Positions 8,429 to 17,463 of a stretch of DNA of 64,000 nt are shown piece by piece. Numbering within the stretch: the stretch's first letter is position 1; each line of letters begins with the position of its first letter. Under the pieces are notes generated by a model that was given only the letters and a program-made list of their open reading frames with translations, did not search any database and was not told where the DNA came from. The position numbers and the translations under genes are program-made. Origin of the DNA: Microthrix sp041394405. Its GTDB lineage: Bacteria; Actinomycetota; Acidimicrobiia; Acidimicrobiales; Microtrichaceae. The stretch is taken from contig JAWKIF010000006.1 of NCBI GenBank assembly GCA_041394405.1, positions 1,054,001 to 1,118,000 on the forward strand. Direction: 5' to 3'.

Positions 8429-9070
8429 GTGCCGGCGGAGCCGCCGCTGGTGGTTTCGGTGGCCCGGGCGTTGTTGGGCTGGCGCCTCATCAGCGAGTTG
8501 GGGGCACCGGGAGACCCGACGATCGTTGCCACGATCACCGAGACCGAGGCCTACGGCGGTGCCGATGATCCGGCCTCCCACGCCCACCGGGGTCCGACGC
8601 CCCGCAACGCTGCGATGTTCGGACCGGCCGGGCGCCTGTACGTGTATCGCAGCTACGGCCTGCACTGGTGCGCCAACGTGGTGGTCGGAGCGGTGGGAAC
8701 GCCGTCGGCGGTGCTGCTGCGGGCGGTAGCCCTCGAGGCCGATGACCCGGTCGTGGCATCGCTGATGTCGGCCCGGCGGCCCAAGGCTCGCCGCCCCCGG
8801 GAGTGGGCGAACGGCCCGGGCAAGCTGGCCGCAGCGCTGGCGATCGAGGGCGGCCACAACGGCGTGGACCTGTTCGACCCTGGCTCATCGCTTCGGCTGA
8901 TCGCCCCCGATGCCGACGAGGCGCCGCGCCCAATGGTGGCGACGCCTCGGGTGGGAATCAGCCGGGCAACCCATCGACGCTGGCGTTTCCTGCAGCAGGA
9001 GATGGGGGAGCGGCGGCGCCGGCATGAGGTGATCGTGAGAATGCGACACTCGACCGAGGCGCAGGGATAG
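8429..9070 (+). CDS. 3-methyladenine DNA glycosylase (AAG/MPG family)
   Basis: Base-excision repair glycosylase that removes alkylated purines. The family block ETEAYGGADDPASHA, then GPTPRNAAMFGPAGRLYVYRS, contains the catalytic Glu, and YGLHWCANVV is also typical. 213 aa from GTG 8429, three bases after the argH stop; GTG 8405 in the same frame would overlap argH by 22 bases and add eight residues. The tight spacing suggests transcription with argH, though no functional link is obvious. Confidence 0.88.
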   Translation: MPAEPPLVVSVARALLGWRLISELGAPGDPTIVATITETEAYGGADDPASHAHRGPTPRNAAMFGPAGRLYVYRSYGLHWCANVVVGAVGTPSAVLLRAVALEADDPVVASLMSARRPKARRPREWANGPGKLAAALAIEGGHNGVDLFDPGSSLRLIAPDADEAPRPMVATPRVGISRATHRRWRFLQQEMGERRRRHEVIVRMRHSTEAQG

Positions 9071-9158
9071 CGTTCTGGTTCTCGCCTCTCCCCGGTCAGC
9101 TCCTGACCCTTCGGGACCCGCGAGAGTCTCCCTTTCCAATTCAGAGGTCGGACACCAC

Positions 9159-10664
9159 ATGCCTCGTCAATACTCCACCGTGAAGCGGCGCCTCTTGGGG
9201 CGCCCACTCGCCTCGTTCGCCGAGAGCCACGAGCGACTGGGGAAGCCCACGGGCCTGGCCGTGCTGGCCTCCGACGCCATCTCATCCACGGCCTATGCCT
9301 CCGAGGAGATCCTTCGGGTGCTGGTGCCGGTGGTGGCGCTGGCGGCCCTCGAAGACCTCATCCCCATCGCCATCGTGGTGTCGGTCCTGTTGGTGGTGGT
9401 GATCTCGTCGTATCGCCAGACGATCCACGCCTATCCCAACGGCGGCGGTTCCTACATCGTGTCGAAGGAGAACCTGGGCGTCACGCCGGCCCTGGTGGCC
9501 GGCGCGTCGCTGCTGGCCGACTACGTGCTCACCGCGGCGGTGTCGGTGTCGGCAGGGGTGGCCGCCATTACCTCCGCCTATCCGTCGCTGTTTCCGTTTC
9601 GGGTTGAGATCTGCGTCGGCTTCATAGCGCTCATCGCTGTGGGCAACCTGCGAGGCCTCCGGGAGTCGGGCAGGCTCTTTGCCGGCCCGACGTTCCTGTA
9701 CATGGTGGCGTTGGGCGGGCTGATCGCAACTGGCTTGATCCGGTCCTATGTCGGCGGGCTTGACCCGCTGCCGCCGAACCAGCCGGCGTTGAATCAGCTG
9801 ACCGATGGCGGGTCTACGTTGGGCGTGCTCACGCCGCTGTTGCTGCTGCGGGCGTTCTCCTCCGGTGCCGTGGCGCTCACCGGCGTGGAGGCCATCTCCA
9901 ACGGGGTGCCGGCGTTCAAGAAGCCCGAGTCGCGAAATGCCGCCACGACCCTCACCTGGATGGGTGTGATCCTCGGGATCGGGTTCTTCGGTACGGCCTT
10001 GTTGGCGCATCGCTTGCGCCCCACGATCCTGCCCGACGAGACGCTGCTGTCCACCATGGGTCGGGCGGTCTTCGGGCATGGCTCTCCGGCCTACTTGGTG
10101 CTTCAGTTCTCGACGTTCGCCATCTTGGTTCTGGCGGCCAACACCGCCTTCGCCGACTTCCCGCGTTTGGCGTCGATCGTGGCCCGCGACGGGTTCCTTC
10201 CCCGGCAGTTCATCAGCCGGGGCGATCGGCTGGTGTTCTCCAACGGCATCCTGGTGCTGGCCGGACTGGCCGTCGTGTTGCTGGTGGTGTTCCAGGGCGA
10301 CACCACGGCGCTGATTCCCCTCTACGCCGTCGGCGTGTTCACCGGGTTCACGCTGTCGCAGACCGGCATGGTGCGCCATCACTTGAAGCTCAAGGAACCC
10401 AAGTGGCGACGTAACGCCATCGTCAACGGGGTGGGGGCCGTCATGACCGGCGTCGTGCTCGCCGTCGTGGTGGTGTCGAAGTTCACCATTGGCGCCTGGA
10501 TCCCGGTCGTGGTCATCCCCATCGTCGTCATCGGCTTCCGGACCGTGGCCGAGCACTACCGGCGGGTGGGCGAGGATCTGCGCCCCCCCGGCCGGGTACA
10601 ACCCCAGCCTCGGACGCAACGACGTGGTGCTCCTGGTGGGTGGCGTCCACCGGGGCACGCTTGA
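9159..10664 (+). CDS. kimA: KimA-type K+ transporter, membrane part (apparent frameshift)
   Basis: APC-superfamily permease closely resembling Bacillus KimA, a high-affinity potassium/proton symporter. Recognisable segments: LASDAISSTAYASEEIL, SSYRQTIHAYPNGGGSYIVS, LRAFSSGAVALTGVEAISNG and LIPLYAVGVFTGFTLSQTGM; about 12 membrane spans. The frame is authentic to about residue 475 (base 10,583). There a run of seven C (10583-10589) moves the real reading by one base, and the last ~25 residues of this ORF are nonsense. The cytoplasmic domain continues in another frame to 11,067. Removing one C would give a single protein of about 634 aa, near the length of KimA. GAGG precedes the ATG. Confidence 0.85.
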   Translation: MPRQYSTVKRRLLGRPLASFAESHERLGKPTGLAVLASDAISSTAYASEEILRVLVPVVALAALEDLIPIAIVVSVLLVVVISSYRQTIHAYPNGGGSYIVSKENLGVTPALVAGASLLADYVLTAAVSVSAGVAAITSAYPSLFPFRVEICVGFIALIAVGNLRGLRESGRLFAGPTFLYMVALGGLIATGLIRSYVGGLDPLPPNQPALNQLTDGGSTLGVLTPLLLLRAFSSGAVALTGVEAISNGVPAFKKPESRNAATTLTWMGVILGIGFFGTALLAHRLRPTILPDETLLSTMGRAVFGHGSPAYLVLQFSTFAILVLAANTAFADFPRLASIVARDGFLPRQFISRGDRLVFSNGILVLAGLAVVLLVVFQGDTTALIPLYAVGVFTGFTLSQTGMVRHHLKLKEPKWRRNAIVNGVGAVMTGVVLAVVVVSKFTIGAWIPVVVIPIVVIGFRTVAEHYRRVGEDLRPPGRVQPQPRTQRRGAPGGWRPPGHA

Positions 10665-11067
10665 CGCGCTGGCCTACGCTCGGGCCCTGAAGCCCGACCA
10701 CATCCATGCGCTGCACGTGGCCGTCGACCGGCACGGCGCCGACGCGGTGCGCCGCGAGTGGGACCGTCGTCGGCCGGGCTTCCCCTTGGAGGTCATACCG
10801 TCGCCCTACCGCGGCCTGGCGCGGCCATTGTTGGAGCATCTGGATCGCATCGAATCCAAGGACCAGGACGACGTCACCACCGTGGTGATTCCGGACTACA
10901 TCGAGGCCCATTGGTGGGACAATCTGCTGCACAACCAGAGCACCATCGCGCTCACCCGCCAGTTGCGCGAGCGACCTCGAACGGTCGTGTTGACCGTACC
11001 GGTGCATGCCAGAAGCGTTCGAGCGCTTGCCGGGACGGATTCCGAGGTTGCCCCCGAGTCCGGGTGA
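10588..11067 (+). CDS. KimA-type K+ transporter, cytoplasmic C-terminal part (out of frame with 9159-10664)
   Basis: This reading frame carries the soluble domain that follows the membrane part in KimA: VVLLVGGVHRGTLDALAYA, HVAVDRHGADAVRREWDRR, SPYRGLARPLLEHLDRI and HWWDNLLHNQSTIALTRQL all have counterparts in Bacillus KimA. There is no convincing start; an ATG at 10489 is in this frame but lies inside the permease coding region. It therefore reads as the rest of the upstream gene after a +1 shift at the C7 tract. In Bacillus this domain binds c-di-AMP and inhibits transport. A sequencing error, a true mutation or slippage are all possible. Confidence 0.75.
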   Translation, partial: PAGYNPSLGRNDVVLLVGGVHRGTLDALAYARALKPDHIHALHVAVDRHGADAVRREWDRRRPGFPLEVIPSPYRGLARPLLEHLDRIESKDQDDVTTVVIPDYIEAHWWDNLLHNQSTIALTRQLRERPRTVVLTVPVHARSVRALAGTDSEVAPESG

Positions 11068-11093
11068 GCCTCCTCGCTGCCGCGTCGAGTCGG

Positions 11094-11684
11094 TCAGACG
11101 TCCTCGGGGGTTCCGCACAGGCTCATGTCGTTCACCCGGGCGAAGCGGTCGATGAAGCGGCTGACCTGGCGCTCGTCTCGGAGCGACTCGGTGAAGGTGG
11201 CGTCCTCGCGGCCCGACTCGAGCTGGTCGACGAACCGCCGCCGGTCGTCAAGGTGTCGGTCCCAGTCGCCCAGCCACTCCCGCACCCACCCCGCCTCCTC
11301 GGCCGCGGCGGGCGGGTCGAGCTCGGCCAATTGGTCGGTCATCGAGCCCAGGATGTCGATGGAGTCGTTCACGATTCCCGCCCGGTCCTGGGGCGTTTCG
11401 GCGCTGGACGCCGGCGGTAACTCATCCAGCCGTTCCCGGCTCGTGGCGCACACGTCCCTGGCGGCCGCGACCCAGCGTTCATCGCCGAGCTGGTCCACGG
11501 ACTCGGTGGATCCCCACCCGGCAAAGGCCGCGACCCACATGAATGCCAGGGCCACCAGAATCACGCCGACGGCGATCATGCCGAGACGGCGTCGGCTGAG
11601 CGCCTGGGTGTCCATCGGATCCGCAACCTGTCCGGGCGTGGGAGGCTCATCGTGGTTGGTCGGTGGTCGGCTCGGGGGGGTCAC
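11094..11684 (-). CDS. Membrane-anchored protein of unknown function
   Basis: Unrecognised 196-aa protein. Residues 1-30 are hydrophilic and Pro-rich, one membrane span follows at about 36-55, and the rest is an extracytoplasmic helical domain rich in Asp, Arg and Glu with two conserved-looking cysteines (one in VCATSRERLDELPP, one in the tail MSLCGTPEDV) that could form a disulfide. Start is GTG 11684; ATG 11615, just before the span, is an alternative (173 aa). It lies 46 bases after the penicillin-binding protein gene on the same strand, so an envelope role is plausible. Confidence 0.6.
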   Translation of the reverse strand: MTPPSRPPTNHDEPPTPGQVADPMDTQALSRRRLGMIAVGVILVALAFMWVAAFAGWGSTESVDQLGDERWVAAARDVCATSRERLDELPPASSAETPQDRAGIVNDSIDILGSMTDQLAELDPPAAAEEAGWVREWLGDWDRHLDDRRRFVDQLESGREDATFTESLRDERQVSRFIDRFARVNDMSLCGTPEDV

Positions 11685-11730
11685 GACGCCAGCCTGCCAC
11701 CGTTGCGGGCCGGAGGCACTTCGGTGCGAT

Positions 11731-14172
11731 CTACGCGTCGGGTGGCACCACCACCACCTGCACCACCTTGTTCTCGGGGGGCGGATCGCCCGGCTTGGGC
11801 GTCTGGCTCCACACCGTGCCCGGCCCGATGGGCTCGCCATCGGACCCCACGGTGCCCTCGGGGGCTGGTTGCTCCGCCACGTCGATCTCCAGCCCCGCCT
11901 GCTTGATCTTCGTGACGGCGTCCTTCTGGGGGAGCCCCAACAGCGCGGGCACCTTCTGGGCCCCGGGCGCCACCTCGATGGTCACCTTCGCCCCCTTGGT
12001 GAGGGTGCGGCCCGGAAGCGGACTCTGGTTGACCACCGCGCCCGCTTCGTTGGCGGGATCGGCCTTCAGCTCGCGCAGCGTGACGTCCAGACCCAGCTCC
12101 TCCAGCTTGGCCACGGCGTCCTCCCGACCGCGGGACACCACGTCGGGCATCTGGACGATGTCGGGTTGCTCCACCGGTTCGAACTCGCGGATCTCGGGGA
12201 TGGTGGGCTGGGTCTGCTTGGGAATGGGCTTGGTGAACGGCGTGGGGTAGGTCAGCGCCAACGCAGCCTTCATGAAGTCGGCCCAAATCTGGGCAGGTAC
12301 CTTGCCGCCCTGCACCGAGCCGAGGTCCTTCGGGCGCAGCGGCCGCCCGTCGGGCCCCTGGACGGACTGGGAGTAGCCGACCCACACCGCGGTGGCCAGG
12401 TCGGGCGTGTAGCCCACGAACCACGCGTCGCTGTTGGCGCCGTTCTTCAGCTCCACGGTGCCGGTCTTGCCCGCCTCCGGTCGGCCGATGTTGGCGTTGT
12501 TCTTGCCGGTCCCCTTGGTGATCACCCCGGTGAGGATGCGGCTTTCCTCGAAGGCGATCTCCGGCTCCAGCACCTTGCGCTGGCGGTGTTGATGCTGGAA
12601 CACCACCGAGCCGTCCACCTTGGTGATGCGGGTGACGAGCACCGGGTCCACCCGAATGCCTCGGTTGGCGAAGGTCGAGTAGGCGGAGGCCATTTCCAGC
12701 ACGGTGGTGTTGTAGGTGCCCAGGGTGATGGTGGCGTTGACGCTTCCGTCGCGCTCCTTCAGCTTGTCCTGGCCGATTCCCAGGTCGTAGGCCGTCTCTC
12801 GGATCTTCTGGGGGCCCAGCACCTTGGCGGCCAGGTAGGCGAAGCAGGTGTTCGAGGAAAACGCAGCGCAGTCCTCCAACCGGGCCGACCCGCCGAGGCC
12901 GCCGCCGCCCGAGGGGCACCAACCGGAGAAGCAGGCCCTGCCGGGCGAGGGGAAGCGGTCGTCGGCCTCGATGCCGTTCTTCAACGCCGTGGCCAGCGTG
13001 ATGCCCTTGAAGCTGGATCCGGTTGGACGCCCCCCGCCCACCGCCAGGTTCACCTTGGAGTAGTTGGTGTCGCCGAAGTAGTCCTTGCCGCCAACCATGG
13101 CCTTGACGTAGCCGGTGCGGGGCTCGACGGTGACCAGCGCTGCGTCGGGATCGTGGCTGCCGTCGCTTGGGTCGCCCTGAAATCCGGGGTTGGGGAGGCG
13201 CCCGAAGACCGCACCCTCGGCCTCCCGCTGGGTGTTCAGGTCGAGCGTGGTGTAGATGCGCAGGCCGCCGCCGTAGAGCAACTCGGCCCGTTCCGCCCGG
13301 GTGGAACCGAATTCGGGGTTGCCCAGGAACCACTCGCGTACCTCGGACACGAAGTGGCCGGCCGGATAGCGCTGCTCCGTGGTTCGATCGCCCTTGGGAA
13401 GCACCCCGATTGGTAGCCCCGTGGCCTGCTCGTGGGTGGCGGGGTTGATGTAGCCCTCGTCCAACATCGCATCGAGAACCAGGTTGCGGCGCTTGGTGGC
13501 GTCCTCGGGGTTCTTGTACGGATCGTGCAGCGAAGGGCTCTGCACGATCCCCGCCAGCATGGCCGACTGGGGCAGGTTGAGGCCGCTGGAGCTGACGCCG
13601 AAGTAGGTGTTGGCAGCGGCCTCGATGCCGCTGGCGCCGTTTCCGAAGTACACGGTGTTGAGGTACAGCTCGAGGATGCGCTCCTTGGAATAGGTGCGTT
13701 CCAGCTCCATCGAGAGCGCCGCCTCCTCCAGCTTTCTGCTGAGCGTCTCGTCATCGCTCAAGAGGGCGTTCTTCACGTACTGCTGCGTGATGGTGGAGCC
13801 GCCCTGGCTGACGCCCCCGGCCTCGTTGTTCTCCCGTACGGCCCTGGCAATGGCCCGGGGGTCGACGCCATTGTGGTCCCAGAAGCGACGGTCCTCGATG
13901 GAAACGATGGCGTTCTGCATGAAGGCCGGCACCTTGGACAGGGGCACGCTGATGCGGTTCTGCTCGGCATCCAGCGTGGTGATGAGGGTGCCATCGGAGG
14001 CATAGATGGCCGAGGTCTCGGCGATGTCGGGCAGCGGTATGGGCAGCGCACGCTTTTCGGTGGTGCAGGAGGACAGGCCACCCGCGACCAAGCCGAGCAC
14101 CACGAGCGGGAGGAGGAATCGTCGCACGCTCCTATTCTGCCGGGACCGGGGGACCCATCGCGTGCACCCCAC
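11731..14172 (-). CDS. Class A penicillin-binding protein with PASTA repeats
   Basis: Bifunctional peptidoglycan transglycosylase/transpeptidase, 813 aa. The transglycosylase domain (about 55-240) has EDRRFWDHNGVD, GGSTITQQYVKN and LYLNTVYFGNGASGIE. The transpeptidase domain (about 330-640) has the catalytic SSFK, the SSN triad and KTGTVELKNG. Two C-terminal PASTA domains start near MPDVVSRG and VPALLGLP. The N-terminus has a hydrophobic stretch ending LSSC, which fits a lipobox and would make this a lipoprotein rather than a spanning protein. Start is GTG 14172; GTG 14127, directly before the hydrophobic stretch, is an alternative. It is transcribed divergently from tyrS. Confidence 0.9.
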   Translation of the reverse strand: MGCTRWVPRSRQNRSVRRFLLPLVVLGLVAGGLSSCTTEKRALPIPLPDIAETSAIYASDGTLITTLDAEQNRISVPLSKVPAFMQNAIVSIEDRRFWDHNGVDPRAIARAVRENNEAGGVSQGGSTITQQYVKNALLSDDETLSRKLEEAALSMELERTYSKERILELYLNTVYFGNGASGIEAAANTYFGVSSSGLNLPQSAMLAGIVQSPSLHDPYKNPEDATKRRNLVLDAMLDEGYINPATHEQATGLPIGVLPKGDRTTEQRYPAGHFVSEVREWFLGNPEFGSTRAERAELLYGGGLRIYTTLDLNTQREAEGAVFGRLPNPGFQGDPSDGSHDPDAALVTVEPRTGYVKAMVGGKDYFGDTNYSKVNLAVGGGRPTGSSFKGITLATALKNGIEADDRFPSPGRACFSGWCPSGGGGLGGSARLEDCAAFSSNTCFAYLAAKVLGPQKIRETAYDLGIGQDKLKERDGSVNATITLGTYNTTVLEMASAYSTFANRGIRVDPVLVTRITKVDGSVVFQHQHRQRKVLEPEIAFEESRILTGVITKGTGKNNANIGRPEAGKTGTVELKNGANSDAWFVGYTPDLATAVWVGYSQSVQGPDGRPLRPKDLGSVQGGKVPAQIWADFMKAALALTYPTPFTKPIPKQTQPTIPEIREFEPVEQPDIVQMPDVVSRGREDAVAKLEELGLDVTLRELKADPANEAGAVVNQSPLPGRTLTKGAKVTIEVAPGAQKVPALLGLPQKDAVTKIKQAGLEIDVAEQPAPEGTVGSDGEPIGPGTVWSQTPKPGDPPPENKVVQVVVVPPDA

Positions 14173-14241
14173 TGAGAAGCCTCAGCTCCGGCAGCGGGCG
14201 AAGCTCAACAACGAAGCCATGGTGCCGACACGCGGCCTGGC

Positions 14242-14247
14242 TACGCT
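14242..14247 (+). promoter_or_regulatory. Candidate -10 box of tyrS (leaderless layout)
   Basis: TACGCT ends eight bases before the tyrS ATG at 14256. No Shine-Dalgarno sequence lies between them. No good -35 match was seen. Confidence 0.35.
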
Positions 14248-14255
14248 CGCAGCCA

Positions 14256-15599
14256 ATGAGCGATGACGATCAGGCTACGCCTGCCCCCTCCAGCACCCTC
14301 GGGCCTGCCCAGCCGTCGATCGACCTGCCGGCAGACGCCATGCCACTGCTGGTCGACCTGGCGCGGCGAGGGTTGCTTGCCGACCACACCGACCTGGGGG
14401 CGCTCAACGAGCGGTTGGGCATCGGCCCGATCACCTTGTATTGCGGGTTCGACCCAACGGCGAGCTCGCTGCATGCCGGCAACCTGCAGCAGCTGATGTT
14501 GCTGCGGCGCTTCGCCGAAGCGGGTCACCGGCCGTTGGTCTTGGTTGGTGGTGCCACCGGCCGGATCGGCGACCCGTCGGGACGCGACACCGAGCGCCCG
14601 CTGCTCGACGACGAGACCATCGACGCCAATGTTGCCTCGATTGCCGCCCAGGCGGCCCGATTCGTCGAGGTGAGCGCCGACACGCTGGTGAACAACCGGG
14701 ACTGGACCGCCGGCATCTCCTTGCTGGACTTCCTCCGCGACGTCGGCAAGTTCGCCAACATCTCCTCGATGCTGGCCAGGGATTCGGTGCGTTCACGGGT
14801 GGACCGGGCAGAAGGCATGTCGTTCACCGAGTTCAGCTATCAGCTGATCCAGGCGAACGACTTCCTCGTGCTGAGCCGCAGCCACCACTGCGAGCTGCAG
14901 GTGGCGGGCTCCGACCAGTGGGGCAACATCACCGCGGGAATCGACCTGGCACGTCGGGTGGACGGGGTGGCGCTGCACGGCCTGACCAGCCCGCTCATTG
15001 TGCGCTCGGACGGCAAGAAGTTCGGCAAGTCAACCGGTGGGGCGATTTGGCTTTCGGCCGATGCCACCAGCCCCTACGCCTTCTACCAGTACTGGATGTC
15101 GGTGCCCGACGAGGACGTGGAGGCACTGCTGCTGCGCCTCACCATGGTGCCGGTCGACGAATGCCGGGCAGTGGCCGCCGCCCACGCCGAGGCGCCGGAG
15201 CGGAGGACGGGTCAGCGGCGGCTGGCCGCCGAGATGTGCACGCTGGTGCATGGCGCCGACGCCACCGCGGCCGCCCACGCGGCCAGTGCGGTGCTGTTTG
15301 GGGCCGACCCGACCGAGGCTGATGCAGACACCCTCGAGATGCTCGCCGGCGAGCTGCCGACCACGACGGTCTCGCGGGTTGCGTTGGCCGGGGGCGTTGA
15401 TCCCGTCGAGTTGTTTGTCGAGGCGGGCCTGGCGCGGTCCAAGGGAGAGGTGCGCAAGAACTCGGCTGGATTCCGGGTGAACGGGCAGGCAGTCGACCTG
15501 GAGGGCCGGGTCGGTACAACGCACCTCCTGGCCGACCGTGCAGTGATGCTGAGCCACGGGAAGCGCAGGCATCATCTGGTGATGGCCGACGCCGAGTAA
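14256..15599 (+). CDS. tyrS: Tyrosyl-tRNA synthetase
   Basis: Class I aminoacyl-tRNA synthetase charging tRNA-Tyr, 447 aa. The nucleotide-binding fold has YCGFDPTASSLHAGNL (HIGH-like motif SLHAGN), GGATGRIGDPSGRD, GSDQWGNITAGIDL and the KMSKS-like loop KKFGKST. The last ~65 residues form an S4 RNA-binding domain (ARSKGEVRKNSAGFRVNG). The N-terminus carries about 25 extra polar residues. In M. tuberculosis tyrS (Rv1689) begins the conserved block that contains the TPR protein, tlyA, nadK and recN; here a membrane protein and the rRNA operon lie between. Confidence 0.95.
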   Translation: MSDDDQATPAPSSTLGPAQPSIDLPADAMPLLVDLARRGLLADHTDLGALNERLGIGPITLYCGFDPTASSLHAGNLQQLMLLRRFAEAGHRPLVLVGGATGRIGDPSGRDTERPLLDDETIDANVASIAAQAARFVEVSADTLVNNRDWTAGISLLDFLRDVGKFANISSMLARDSVRSRVDRAEGMSFTEFSYQLIQANDFLVLSRSHHCELQVAGSDQWGNITAGIDLARRVDGVALHGLTSPLIVRSDGKKFGKSTGGAIWLSADATSPYAFYQYWMSVPDEDVEALLLRLTMVPVDECRAVAAAHAEAPERRTGQRRLAAEMCTLVHGADATAAAHAASAVLFGADPTEADADTLEMLAGELPTTTVSRVALAGGVDPVELFVEAGLARSKGEVRKNSAGFRVNGQAVDLEGRVGTTHLLADRAVMLSHGKRRHHLVMADAE

Positions 15600-15684
15600 G
15601 CAGGGCAGCGCCAGGACCCCCCGGCGGACGGCTCAGTGCCCGGACAAGTCCAGTGCGAAGGGGAAGCTCAGTGCCAGGAGAAGC

Positions 15685-16986
15685 TCACAGCCAGGTATAG
15701 AAGGCGAACCCCGCAAGCTGCAGCGCGCCGGAGGCGATCACCAGGCGTGGGAACCATTCCCGGAGCCGACCGTGCGCCGGGAGCGACTCCCAACAGGCGA
15801 CCCCGAGCAGTGCACTCACGGCCAAGGGGCCCAACGGATAGCGGTAGCCCCAGAAGCCGGTTCCTCCGCTGTACCAATTGGCGCGCCACTGAATGGCCAG
15901 GTACAGCAGGCCGCCCAGCGCGGCGCCTCGCCCGACGGGATCGCATCGACGCCAACCCTCCCGAACAACGGGCAACAGCGTCAGCAGCCACGGCGAGTAG
16001 ATCACGAGTCCCCTGACGGGATGTGCGAGGCCCCAACCGACCTGCCGTGCGAACGTCACCACGGAGGAGCCGTCGGTGGCCGTCAATGCCTTGGCAAACC
16101 CGTCGCCGTAGCCACCGGACAAGGTCCATGCGCCGTAGGCCCATCGGTTGTAGGCAAGCAACGCCAGGACGCCACCCGTCGCCGGAATCCCAAGCTCCAG
16201 CAGGGGCAGAACCGATCGTCGACGGAGCGCGATCGCCGCACCGACTGCTGCGGCAATGATCGCGGTGTGCGGCCTGATGAGGACGGCCATGGCGAACGCG
16301 GCGCCCGAGAGCTTGAGGCGGCGGGTTTGGGCCAGGTACACGGCAGCGGCCAGCCACATCATGGTTGGGCCATGGGTCCACAGGTCGGTGCTGGCAACCA
16401 TCCACGCTCCGGTGCCGAGGCCGAAGGTGAGGCCGGCGGCGAGCGCGGTCGTGCGAGACGACCGGATCCCAACGGTGAGGCACACGAACATCCCGGCGAG
16501 CGCAGTGCTGAGTGCACCGGCGAGTCCGCCGATCCACGCTGGAGGGAAGAACACCGTGACGGCCTGGCCCTCCAGCGTGTCCAGCGTGACGGACTGCTCG
16601 TCCACTCCCAGCACCCGGGCCGCGGCGTAGACGGGTACGGCGGTCAGCGCAGCACCCGGCGGATACTGCGAGACGGTTCCTGATCGGCCGGAACGCAGGC
16701 GAGGGACACCGGCCTGGAAGGTGTCGGCGTCCAACTCAAAGGGCCCGTAGCCATCGAGCGTGGGTGAGCCATTGCGCACCAGCGACCAGGCCGTCAGTTC
16801 GTTTCCGAACGCATCCACGTGATGGAAGCCGAACGCCAGCGACGTCGGGAGGTACACGCTGAACAGGATGAAGAACGCCAACAGGCCAAACCTGCGGGTG
16901 TTGAGGCGGGTGAGTCGTTGCTCGGCCAGGTCTCGCCAGCCAGCCGACGCGCGCAGATGCTTCAAGGCGAGAACCGGAGCATCCAT
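15685..16986 (-). CDS. Polytopic membrane protein, GT-C glycosyltransferase-like
   Basis: 433-aa integral membrane protein with about 10-11 hydrophobic spans. An acidic residue pair early in the first loop (FHHVDAFGNE) and a loop reading SGRSGTVSQYPPGAALTAVP resemble the first luminal loop of GT-C fold glycosyltransferases that use polyprenyl-phosphate sugars. Near the C-terminus is a GFWGYRYPLGP loop. No defined subfamily was recognised, so enzymatic activity is an inference. It faces tyrS tail to tail and starts about 200 bases before the rRNA promoter on the opposite strand. Confidence 0.6.
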   Translation of the reverse strand: MDAPVLALKHLRASAGWRDLAEQRLTRLNTRRFGLLAFFILFSVYLPTSLAFGFHHVDAFGNELTAWSLVRNGSPTLDGYGPFELDADTFQAGVPRLRSGRSGTVSQYPPGAALTAVPVYAAARVLGVDEQSVTLDTLEGQAVTVFFPPAWIGGLAGALSTALAGMFVCLTVGIRSSRTTALAAGLTFGLGTGAWMVASTDLWTHGPTMMWLAAAVYLAQTRRLKLSGAAFAMAVLIRPHTAIIAAAVGAAIALRRRSVLPLLELGIPATGGVLALLAYNRWAYGAWTLSGGYGDGFAKALTATDGSSVVTFARQVGWGLAHPVRGLVIYSPWLLTLLPVVREGWRRCDPVGRGAALGGLLYLAIQWRANWYSGGTGFWGYRYPLGPLAVSALLGVACWESLPAHGRLREWFPRLVIASGALQLAGFAFYTWL

Positions 16987-17193
16987 GACTGCCCATCGGC
17001 ACCGCGCGAGCGGTCGTGAAGGGTGGAGCGTCGTCGCAACCGGGCCCCCGAGCCGGTTGTGACGAACGACTCCTCACCCCGATTGGCGCATCGGAGTCCG
17101 ACTGCGTAGCTTGACGCCTTCGTTGCTCCGGCAGCGAGGACTCGCCCCCCGAGCGGTCGTCACGGTGGTCACACCGAAATCTGACGAAACGAC
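16987..17193. other. Gene-free region upstream of the rRNA promoter
   Basis: With the rRNA leader this makes a 574-base stretch without a protein gene. It contains a short inverted repeat (CAACCGG...CCGGTTG near 17037-17060) and a TTGACG at 17111-17116 without a matching -10. Nothing else was seen. Confidence 0.4.
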
Positions 17194-17222
17194 TTGACGG
17201 GGCACTCAAGGGTCCGTAAGGT
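17194..17222 (+). promoter_or_regulatory. rRNA operon promoter
   Basis: TTGACG (17194-17199) and TAAGGT (17217-17222) are separated by 17 bases and lie about 340 bases before the 16S gene. The -35 matches the vegetative consensus at five of six bases. The long leader downstream holds a boxA-like site and a hairpin, as expected for an antiterminated rRNA transcript. Confidence 0.65.
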
Positions 17223-17341
17223 AACCAGTCGCCTCGGGCACGCCCCGAAGCGACGAAGTCGGATCAACGGCTCCCACGGTGTGACCGTCGAGGTCATTCG
17301 GAAGCCGCATCCAGCGAGCAGTTCACATCGAACTGCAGCGC

Positions 17342-17351
17342 TCCTTGACAA
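17342..17351 (+). promoter_or_regulatory. boxA-like antitermination site in the 16S leader
   Basis: TCCTTGACAA matches TCCTTGAGAA at 19273-19282 in nine of ten positions. That second site lies in the 16S-23S spacer, the other place where boxA is normally found. Two matching copies at the two expected places support the call. Confidence 0.5.
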
Positions 17352-17442
17352 CGGAATAGAGGACGCAGCGAGTGCGGGCCAACCACGTCGACTTGTCGGC
17401 GAGGTTGGACCAATCAATTCAAGCAATACCAGCAATATGGAC

Positions 17443-17463
17443 CAATCCCGTCTCACGGGATTG
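17443..17463 (+). other. Hairpin in the rRNA leader
   Basis: Nine-base perfect arms CAATCCCGT and ACGGGATTG with a three-base loop. It is not followed by a T-run, so it is more likely a leader processing or boxB-type structure than a terminator. Confidence 0.5.

Noticed and set aside
9071..9158. Possible c-di-AMP (ydaO) riboswitch before kimA
   Set aside because: Only 88 bases are free, too short for the full aptamer, and its conserved core was not seen.
9282..10658. 458-codon minus-strand frame opposite kimA
   Set aside because: Low-complexity His/Gln/Arg content typical of antisense to membrane-protein genes.
17111..17116. TTGACG as a second rRNA promoter
   Set aside because: No acceptable -10 hexamer occurs 16-19 bases downstream.
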